Positions 32,819 to 38,683 of a stretch of 38,683 nucleotides of DNA are shown piece after piece. Each line of letters opens with the position of its first letter. Positions within the stretch are counted from its first letter, which is position 1. Under the pieces are notes generated by a model, which was not told the origin of the DNA, did no database searches, and saw nothing but the letters and a program-made list of their open reading frames with translations. The position numbers were made by a program, and so were the translations under genes. The DNA lies in NCBI GenBank assembly GCA_026388535.1, contig JAPLJP010000028.1:1-38683 (forward strand), read 5' to 3'. Source of the DNA: Deltaproteobacteria bacterium (GTDB lineage: Bacteria > Desulfobacterota > Syntrophia > Syntrophales > Smithellaceae).

Positions 32819-33972
32819 GATACTGGTTAAAATTCTTTCCATTAATAGTAATCATTGTTTTTGTCAGTGGGTGTATGCGGGCTGTTCCGAAAGCCCCTTT
32901 AAAATCCATCGAATCATTTTCTTCCATTACCGCCGCAAATATTGATTTTGCTGATGATCTTGATCCGGCTTCGCTGGAACTGGCAATTGAACACAGTATA
33001 AATTATTATGAAAACGCGGGACGAAAAAAAGTCTATCGTATTGCGGACAGATTGGTCAGTGCACAGCAATTAAAAGAAACACTCACAACATTTAGAGCGA
33101 TTCTGCGTAAAACGGGGAATACAGCCGATTTAAGCAAAAAGATTGCTGCGGAATTTAACGTTTATCGTATCGCCGGCAACGGTAACTCCAACAATGCGCT
33201 TTTTACCGGTTATTATGAACCTCTGCTCGAAGGTTCACTTACACGAACCGAAAAATACAGGTATCCGCTATATAGAGTGCCGCCTGATTTAGTCAGGAAT
33301 GAAAATAATGTCGGCCGGATGAAGGATGGTAAATTTGTTCCCTACTACAGCCGCCGAGAAATTGATGTTGATGGAGTTTTACAGAGGAAAAATCTGGAGC
33401 TTGTCTGGGTGGCTGATCCGGTGGAATTGTTTTCTTTGCATATACAGGGTTCCGGCAAAATTAAACTGGAAGACGGAACCCTTTTAACAGTTGGTTTCGC
33501 GCAGACTAATGGCCGGCCTTTCCGCAGTATAACCAAATTCATGCTGGATGGCGGCAAAATAAACAGCAGTGAAGCCTCTTATCGTCATCTTTTCTTAAAG
33601 GGAAAGCCTGAGCAGGAAATTTATGATATCTTAAGCCATAATGAAAGATACACATTCTTTCGTTTTCTGGATAAGGAACCAGTTGGTTCTTTAGGCGAAC
33701 CGGTAACTCCGGGCAGATCGATCGCGACCGATCCTGATTTTTTCCCTGAGGGAGCGCTGGCTTTTATCCGCCTGCGCAAACCTGTTTTTGATACCGAAGG
33801 AAATGTTAAAGAAAGAGTCAATTTTTCCCGCTTCGTGCTCAATCAGGATAAAGGTTCGGCCATTGAAGGTCCCGGCAGGGTAGATCTTTTCTGCGGGTTT
33901 GGTGAAAAAGCGGAATATACGGCCGGTACTCTTAAAGAAAACGGCGAACTGTATCTGCTACTGAAAAAGTGA
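32815..33972 (+). CDS. mltA: Membrane-bound lytic murein transglycosylase A (MltA)
   Basis: A 385-residue lipoprotein: the signal ends FVSGC near residue 20. The MltA barrel has FTGYYEPLLEGS, YPLYRVP, VWVADPVELFSLHIQGSG and VGFAQTNGRPF. The C-terminal 3D-like region ends GRVDLFCGFGEKAE, with the aspartate in the catalytic position. It cleaves peptidoglycan between MurNAc and GlcNAc, forming anhydro-MurNAc, from the inner face of the outer membrane. The 189 bases after it hold no clear terminator. Confidence 0.93.
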   Translation: MRYWLKFFPLIVIIVFVSGCMRAVPKAPLKSIESFSSITAANIDFADDLDPASLELAIEHSINYYENAGRKKVYRIADRLVSAQQLKETLTTFRAILRKTGNTADLSKKIAAEFNVYRIAGNGNSNNALFTGYYEPLLEGSLTRTEKYRYPLYRVPPDLVRNENNVGRMKDGKFVPYYSRREIDVDGVLQRKNLELVWVADPVELFSLHIQGSGKIKLEDGTLLTVGFAQTNGRPFRSITKFMLDGGKINSSEASYRHLFLKGKPEQEIYDILSHNERYTFFRFLDKEPVGSLGEPVTPGRSIATDPDFFPEGALAFIRLRKPVFDTEGNVKERVNFSRFVLNQDKGSAIEGPGRVDLFCGFGEKAEYTAGTLKENGELYLLLKK

Positions 33973-34142
33973 ATTCATTTTTATGCTTATGTAAAACTTC
34001 CTCCCTGGAATCCTTATTTTTAATTTTTTAATTTTATGCTAGGTTACAACCTGAAATCGTCATTACATGATTTGCCCTTTTATTAAGAAAAGATTCCACA
34101 AGTACTTATGTTTGGTTATTCGCAAGCATAAAAATAAACTAG

Positions 34143-35809
34143 TTAAAGAAAGGATATTTCTATGAACTATAGAATCCGTTCGTGGTATTATGTGCTTTGT
34201 TTAGTGCTATTTTTTATTGCTTCTATAGCCATTGCAGAAGAAACACGTAAAAACACATATCCTTTGCCTAATCATGGGAGTATTCAATTTAATGTTCAGT
34301 CAAATTGGCAAGATGACTTACTGACAGATTCAAATGGATTACCACCAACAATTAAATTTACTCAAAAATCTGGTTCCCCTTTTAAAATTTTAGTTACACC
34401 AATATGGGCTGCGAATGAATACACGCAATTACCAGATGGTAATAAATTACGTAATACTGTGCAAAGCATGGCAGACAAAGTCAAATCACAAGCAATTGAA
34501 AAAAACATAGAACTCAAGGAATTGGTGAGTTCATCAGCGCACGGATATTATTTTTCCCTTACAGATTCTGCACCAAAGCCAGGAGAATTTAAGTATCTTA
34601 CCCAAGGTAGTATACGCGTTGGAGATTTGATAGCAACTTTTACAATATTGACAAATGATGGGCAAGATAGATTTATTAGCGACGGTTTGGCTTTAATGAA
34701 AAGTGCTGAACAAATTAAAGATTCAGCCACTTCTAAAATCGATGCTATTGAAATATCTGAGTTGGAAAAAGTATTTCGTGTTGCAGTACCTATTAGCAAA
34801 CTTATAATGACCATTCCCCGAAGTGGTTTGTCTATTGCAAAAAACCAGTTTGGTGGATCGGCAAATCACCCTCGCTACTTCTATTTTCGTGACGCATCTA
34901 GTAAACTGGAAATTTCCGGTTGGTTTGAACCAAGTAATTTATATCCGGGTGAGGAAAAATATTTTGGAGAATTAACTAAAGTATGGAAGGCAAATGGTCT
35001 TCCTGTGCCGGAAAATGTAAAACTTCTTAAACGTAATGATTGGGTAGTTACTTCATATGATATGCCATATCGTAATTGCTATACACCCAATATTCAAGCT
35101 CATTTTGTAAAAGATAATACATGGATAAATTTACATATATCATATGAATGTGGCAGTGGGAAAAAAATGGATGATTTAATTAATTATCTTGATACTATAA
35201 AAATTATATCAAAAGATGAACAAAAAGTAGATGTCTATCTTATCCCTTTGGATGACTTTCCTTCTGGCTATGCTGTTAATCTCTCTCGAGAATTATCTAA
35301 AGATCTGTCTATATATGTTAAGAGTACTCTCGAAATGGGAACAAGTGGGCTCAAACCCTTTGAAGGGATAGATCAATATCCTGCAGAGGACATCGTGGAT
35401 ATGTCATCTACCGTCATAGAAAACTTACCGGAGAAGGAGCCAAATACCGTTTTTATAATTCTGACGAGAAGGGATATAAATGAAAGGGCAAGAAACTTTA
35501 GATTCTTGTTTGCTTGGCACCAAAAAGCTAAGCGAGTTTCGGTTGTTTCAGCTGCAAGAATGCTGGGTGAAATAAATGGCGAAGCAGCTAGTCCCGAGAA
35601 AATTTTCTCTAGAATCTACAAAATGACAAAACGATCTATTGGCGAGCAATATTATCGATATTCTAGATCAAGTGATATTAGAGATGTGATGTATTCACCA
35701 ATAATGAACTTGGATAATCTTGATAACATGGGAACCAAGTATCTTCAGAAGAACAATCCCTAACAATGGCATGCAGCCGACGGTCTATAGCCGCGGCTGA
35801 TGCCAAACG
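34143..35809 (+). mobile_element. Putative single integron gene cassette
   Basis: The right end is a well-formed attC site in which the gene's stop codon is embedded. The left end is inferred from GTTAAAG (34142-34148), a near match to the integron core GTTRRRY just upstream of the ribosome binding site. Cutting after G at both places gives a cassette of about 1.67 kb with one gene and short flanks, as cassettes usually have. The gene is visibly more AT-rich than its neighbours. No integrase gene is in the window. Confidence 0.6.
34162..35763 (+). CDS. Secreted protein with degenerate archaemetzincin-like C-terminal half
   Basis: A 533-residue protein with a signal peptide (VLCLVLFFIASIAIAEE). 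The N-terminal half is unrecognised. From about residue 360 the order of motifs follows archaemetzincins (M54): VDVYLIPLDDF, FEGIDQYPAEDIVDM, TVFIILTRRDINERARNFRFLFAWHQ, VSVVSAARMLGE and DVMYSPIMNLDNLDNMG. Where M54 enzymes have HExxHxxGxxH, this protein has KRSIGEQYYRYSRSS, so zinc-binding histidines are missing and it is probably not a protease. AAAGGA precedes the ATG. Codon use is AT-rich and the gene ends inside an attC site, both signs of acquisition as a cassette. Confidence 0.7.
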   Translation: MNYRIRSWYYVLCLVLFFIASIAIAEETRKNTYPLPNHGSIQFNVQSNWQDDLLTDSNGLPPTIKFTQKSGSPFKILVTPIWAANEYTQLPDGNKLRNTVQSMADKVKSQAIEKNIELKELVSSSAHGYYFSLTDSAPKPGEFKYLTQGSIRVGDLIATFTILTNDGQDRFISDGLALMKSAEQIKDSATSKIDAIEISELEKVFRVAVPISKLIMTIPRSGLSIAKNQFGGSANHPRYFYFRDASSKLEISGWFEPSNLYPGEEKYFGELTKVWKANGLPVPENVKLLKRNDWVVTSYDMPYRNCYTPNIQAHFVKDNTWINLHISYECGSGKKMDDLINYLDTIKIISKDEQKVDVYLIPLDDFPSGYAVNLSRELSKDLSIYVKSTLEMGTSGLKPFEGIDQYPAEDIVDMSSTVIENLPEKEPNTVFIILTRRDINERARNFRFLFAWHQKAKRVSVVSAARMLGEINGEAASPEKIFSRIYKMTKRSIGEQYYRYSRSSDIRDVMYSPIMNLDNLDNMGTKYLQKNNP

Positions 35810-35816
35810 TTGCATC
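35758..35816 (+). other. attC-like integron recombination site
   Basis: The left core CCCTAAC contains the upstream stop codon. The paired arms are GGCAT (35768-35772) with ATGCC (35800-35804), then CAGCCG (35774-35779) with CGGCTG (35794-35799), leaving an unpaired G at 35773, then CGG with CCG around the loop TCTATAG. The right core is ACGTTGCAT. Related cores at both ends, an extrahelical base and a small variable loop are the hallmarks of attC. The right core departs from GTTRRRY at one base. Confidence 0.78.
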
Positions 35817-35961
35817 TTTCAAGTGGTAATCCTCAATTTGATACCTTATCGAAAACTGAGGAGTTGTAGATGTAAGTGATAAACTACAGTCAAACCAAAT
35901 CAAAGGTTGTAAAGTTCAAAAATGATAAAGAAGCTATACAAAAATGTACGGCAAATATTGC

Positions 35962-35990
35962 TTGACAGCCATCTAAAAAGGGCATAGCTA
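35962..35990 (+). promoter_or_regulatory. Sigma70-type promoter for the kdp leader
   Basis: A perfect -35 TTGACA (35962-35967) is followed, after 17 bases, by TAGCTA (35985-35990) as a weaker -10. Transcription would start near 35997, about 10 bases before the riboswitch. The position and spacing fit well; the -10 is imperfect. The remainder of 35817-35961 shows no gene. Confidence 0.5.
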
Positions 35991-36006
35991 GCTCGACGAT
36001 ATTTTA

Positions 36007-36125
36007 ATGATGCCTAAATTCATGTAGTGTGGATACGGGGGACCCGAGTTACTCAGGGGCGTATTTCTTGTTCGAAGAATAGGACACTTCCTTGTCCGAG
36101 CCCGTCAGCTAACCTCGTCGGCATA
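36007..36125 (+). promoter_or_regulatory. Cyclic di-AMP riboswitch (ydaO/yuaA class)
   Basis: The conserved blocks of the ydaO/yuaA motif are present in order: GGGGGACCCGAG (from 36037), CAGGGGCG (36054-36061), GAATAGGACA, CCTTGTCCGAG, and CCCGTCAGCTAACCTCG (36101-36117). The closing stem pairs ATGCC (36009-36013) with GGCAT (36120-36124). This class senses c-di-AMP and usually turns off potassium uptake or osmolyte genes when it binds. It lies 170 bases before kdpA, which fits potassium control exactly. Confidence 0.88.
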
Positions 36126-36292
36126 AGGGGGAATCAAGAAGATATGTCTAATATTCTTCTTTTATCAATTTTCCGGTATTTGCTGTGCCTGGAAAGTGGC
36201 ACACAAACATATCCTAATTACCCATCTCTTAGATCAAAGAAATTATTTTACGATTTATTGTGCATTGCGAAAATCACTGGGAGGAGGTTTCC

Positions 36293-37998
36293 ATGACTAC
36301 AGGCAACTGGTTGGCCCTTATATTATTTCCATTGATTTTAACTGCTCTGGCTTATCCCCTGGGAGAATATATGGCGAAGGTTTTCAGCGGCGGCAGAACA
36401 TTTCTCACACCGGTTTTGGCTCCGGTGGAAAGATTTCTTTATAAGATATTTGCAGTAGACCCAAACGAAGAAATGTCCTGGAAAACTTACGCCCTATCTC
36501 TGGTTCTTTTTAATGTCGTAGGTATAGTGGCGTTATTTTGTTTGCAACTGATTCAGGGCTTGCTTCCCTTTAACCCGCAGAAATTCGGCGCTGTGCGCTG
36601 GGACACGGCGCTCAATACTGCCATTTCCTTCGGCACCAATACAAACTGGCAGGCTTACAGCGGCGAGCAGACGATGAGTTACCTGACTCAGATGCTGGGT
36701 TTGACCGTACAGAATTTTACTTCCGCGGCCATTGGTATTGCCGCGGTTATTGCCGTCATTCGCGGCTTTATCCGTAAATCAGCGGCGGCTATCGGTAACT
36801 TCTGGGTGGATTTGCACCGTTGTGTTTTGTATGTTTTATTGCCGCTTGTCGTGATTCTGTCTTTAATTTTGGTTTCGCAAGGCGTTGTGCAAACGTTGAG
36901 CCCTTCCATTACGGCCAATACTTTGGAGGGCGGCAAACAAGTCATCGCCGTTGGTCCCGTTGCGTCGCAGGAAGCGATCAAAGAGATCGGCACCAATGGC
37001 GGCGGATTCTTTAACGTCAATTCCTCTCATCCCTTCGAAAACCCGACACCGCTGACTGATTTTCTGGAAGTGCTGGGGCTTTTGTTAATTGCGGCGGCCC
37101 TGCCTTTCACGCTGGGAGCGATGTTGAAAAACCGTAAGCAGGGCTTTGCCGTTTTTGCGGCCATGATGATCCTCTATCTTGCCGGATTGGGCATTTTTGC
37201 CTGGACGGAAATGCAGGGTAATCCGCTTTTGGAAAAAGCAGGCGTGGTCAGCGGGATAAATATGGAAGGAAAGGAAGTAAGATTCGGAGTTATTAATTCC
37301 GTTTTATTTGCTCATTCCACAACAGTAACTTCCTGCGGAGCTGTCAACAGCATGCATGACAGCATGATGCCTCTGAGCGGACTGGTTCTCCTGTTTAACA
37401 TGGCCGTCGGTGAAGTCATCTTCGGCGGTGTCGGCACAGGCCTTATCGGAATGCTGAGTTACGCCATCCTCACGATGTTTCTGGCGGGATTGATGATAGC
37501 CGCACTCCGGAATTCATGGGCAAGAAACTGGAACTTCTGGAAATGGTTATGGCGGTGGTGATTATTATAACTCCGGCCATTTTGCTCCTTATCTTATCGA
37601 GCATTGCTATTTCCACTGAAGTGGGAATAACCAGCCTCGGAAATAGAGGGCCGCATGGGTTATCCGAAATTATTTATGCTTTTGCCTCGGCCGCCGGCAA
37701 TAACGGCTCCGCTTTTGCGGGCCTGAACGCCAATACCGTTTTCTATAATCTGACAACCTCTCTGGCCATGCTGGTCGGACGGTTTTCCACGATCATTCCT
37801 GCCCTGGCGATTGCCGGCTCTCTCGCGGGCAAGAAAATTGTTCCATCAAGCGTGGCGACTTTTCCCACAACCAGCGTTCTTTTTATTATCATGCTGGTCA
37901 GTGTAATCATTGTTGTCGGCGCGCTGACATTTTTTCCGGTTTTCACATTGGGACCACTTATCGAACACCTGCTTCTGGCCATCGGCAAAACGTTTTAG
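36293..37998 (+). CDS. kdpA: Potassium-transporting ATPase subunit KdpA, with an apparent frameshift
   Basis: The start is ATG 36293 after GGGAGGAGG. The first frame runs to 37561 and contains SFGTNTNWQAYSGEQTMSYL, TNGGGFFNVNSSHPFENPTPL and AHSTTVTSCGAVNSMHDSMMPLSG, the pore regions of KdpA. Near 37499 the true sequence leaves this frame: GLMI should continue as GRTPEFMGKKLE, which is read one frame over and runs to 37998 with HGLSEIIYAFASAAGNNGSAF. One missing base (for example one G at 37499) restores a protein of about 568 residues, normal for KdpA. It forms the potassium channel part of the KdpFABC pump. No clear kdpF was found upstream. Confidence 0.93.
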
Positions 37999-38005
37999 TA
38001 AGTTA

Positions 38006-38044
38006 GAAATTATTTTCTGAGCTTTTCTTGCAGAAAATAATTTC
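38006..38044 (+). repeat. Perfect inverted repeat between kdpA and kdpB
   Basis: GAAATTATTTTCTG (38006-38019) and CAGAAAATAATTTC (38031-38044) pair perfectly over 14 bp with an 11-base loop. No T run follows, so it is not a typical terminator. It is followed by AATTATCCCGTTTAGCGGGAT (about 38053-38073), which resembles a module of the family C repeats. It may set the KdpA to KdpB ratio or be an inserted repeat. Confidence 0.7.
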
Positions 38045-38087
38045 GTTAACGCAATTATCCCGTTTAGCGGGATTGAGGTGAATGAAA

Positions 38088-38683
38088 ATGAAATCGAAAA
38101 AAATCAATATCTGGCAGGCAAAGTTTATCTTGCCGGCGCTGAAAGATTCGCTGGCGAAACTCAATCCGCTGGTCATGGTAAAAAGCCCGGTGATGTTCAT
38201 TGTGGAGATGGTAACCATCGTAACCACAGTTATTGTTATGTATGATATTGTTACCGGCAGAAGTATAGCCTTTGATTTGCAGATTACCTTATGGCTGTGG
38301 TTTACAATAATATTTGCCAACTTTGCTGAATCCCTTGCGGAAGGTCAGGGACGGGCTCAAGCCGATTCTCTCAAAAAGAACCGTTCGGAAGCCAAAGCTA
38401 AACGATTGCAAAATGATGGCAGTACAGAAACCATATGCGCGTTGCAGTTAAAAAAAGAAGACATGATTCTTCTGGAAGACGGCGACACAATTCCGGGAGA
38501 TGGTGAAGTTGCCGCGGGGACGGCACTTATTGATGAATCGGCCATAACCGGGGAATCGGCTCCCGTCATCAGAGAATGCGGCGGTGACCGCAGCGGCGTG
38601 ACCGGAGGCACACGTGTGCTCTCGGGGAAAATCAAAGTTCGCATTACCGCCAATCCGGGAGAGAGTTTTCTCGATCAGATGAT
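38088..38683 (+). CDS. kdpB: Potassium-transporting ATPase subunit KdpB, N-terminal part (runs off window)
   Basis: The ATG at 38088 is 7 bases after GAGGTG. The 198 visible residues match KdpB: LKDSLAKLNPLVMVKSPVMFIVEM, then FANFAESLAEGQGRAQADSL, GDTIPGDGEVAAGTALIDES and AITGESAPVIRE. KdpB is the P-type ATPase that powers potassium uptake by KdpA. The phosphorylation motif DKTGT lies beyond the window. No frame lesion is seen in this part. Confidence 0.95.
   Translation, partial: MKSKKINIWQAKFILPALKDSLAKLNPLVMVKSPVMFIVEMVTIVTTVIVMYDIVTGRSIAFDLQITLWLWFTIIFANFAESLAEGQGRAQADSLKKNRSEAKAKRLQNDGSTETICALQLKKEDMILLEDGDTIPGDGEVAAGTALIDESAITGESAPVIRECGGDRSGVTGGTRVLSGKIKVRITANPGESFLDQM

Noticed and set aside
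36144-36296. Short hydrophobic frame MSNILLLSIFRYLLCLES considered as KdpF
   Set aside because: Only the first 18 residues are hydrophobic, it lacks the KdpF pattern and length (about 29 residues), and it continues as unrelated sequence; kept as not recognised.

Overview
The window looks like a chromosomal segment of a strictly anaerobic, probably syntrophic Deltaproteobacterium (Desulfobacterota, Syntrophales-like; Syntrophus or Smithella are my best guesses). This is inferred from gene content: heterodisulfide-reductase-type and NfnAB electron-transfer proteins, an aldehyde:ferredoxin oxidoreductase, phenylacetate-CoA-ligase-type chemistry, two selenoproteins and many PAS/GAF sensors. Intergenic DNA is crowded with short palindromic repeats. 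No tRNA, rRNA, CRISPR array or transposase was seen.

Layout. 1-8608 (+) is a redox block: the end of a 4Fe-4S subunit, HdrC, HdrB, an AsrA/HyhB-like and an AsrB/HyhG-like subunit, a terminator, NfnA, NfnB and an AOR. 8807-11375 (-) holds a LarA-like protein between two thiol-redox proteins. Both are split by an in-frame TGA exactly at the first cysteine of a CPFC motif, and I read both as selenoproteins (UPFC), each with a candidate bacterial SECIS hairpin. 11798-12926 (+) holds a C_GCAxxG_C_C protein and an MGMT-type protein.

12934-20700 (-) is a signalling operon. In transcription order it encodes a lipoprotein periplasmic binding protein, a HAMP-PAS sensor without a kinase, a PAS-PAS-PAS-GAF sensor without a kinase, a true membrane histidine kinase and a stand-alone receiver. 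21090-23462 (+) holds a PaaK-type CoA ligase, a tandem ACT protein and an unrecognised protein made of two copies of a CQLG-ending repeat. 23468-33972 is housekeeping: MTAP-like phosphorylase, thioredoxin, BamD-like lipoprotein, APH/P-loop kinase fusion, DUF374 acyltransferase, RdgC, NAD kinase (interrupted by an in-frame TAG), RecN, an ArgA-like GNAT and MltA.

34143-35809 looks like a single integron gene cassette: an AT-rich secreted-protein gene whose stop codon lies in a well-formed attC site. The protein's C-terminal half resembles archaemetzincin but lacks the zinc-binding HExxH. 35962 to the end is a kdp operon with a sigma70-like promoter, a c-di-AMP (ydaO/yuaA) riboswitch, kdpA (one apparent single-base frameshift) and the start of kdpB, which runs off the window.

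Three families of palindromic intergenic repeats recur. In the most elaborate, a hairpin keeps its loop sequence while its stem changes in a compensatory way between copies. The nadK TAG and the kdpA frameshift could be real lesions or sequence errors; the sequence alone cannot decide.
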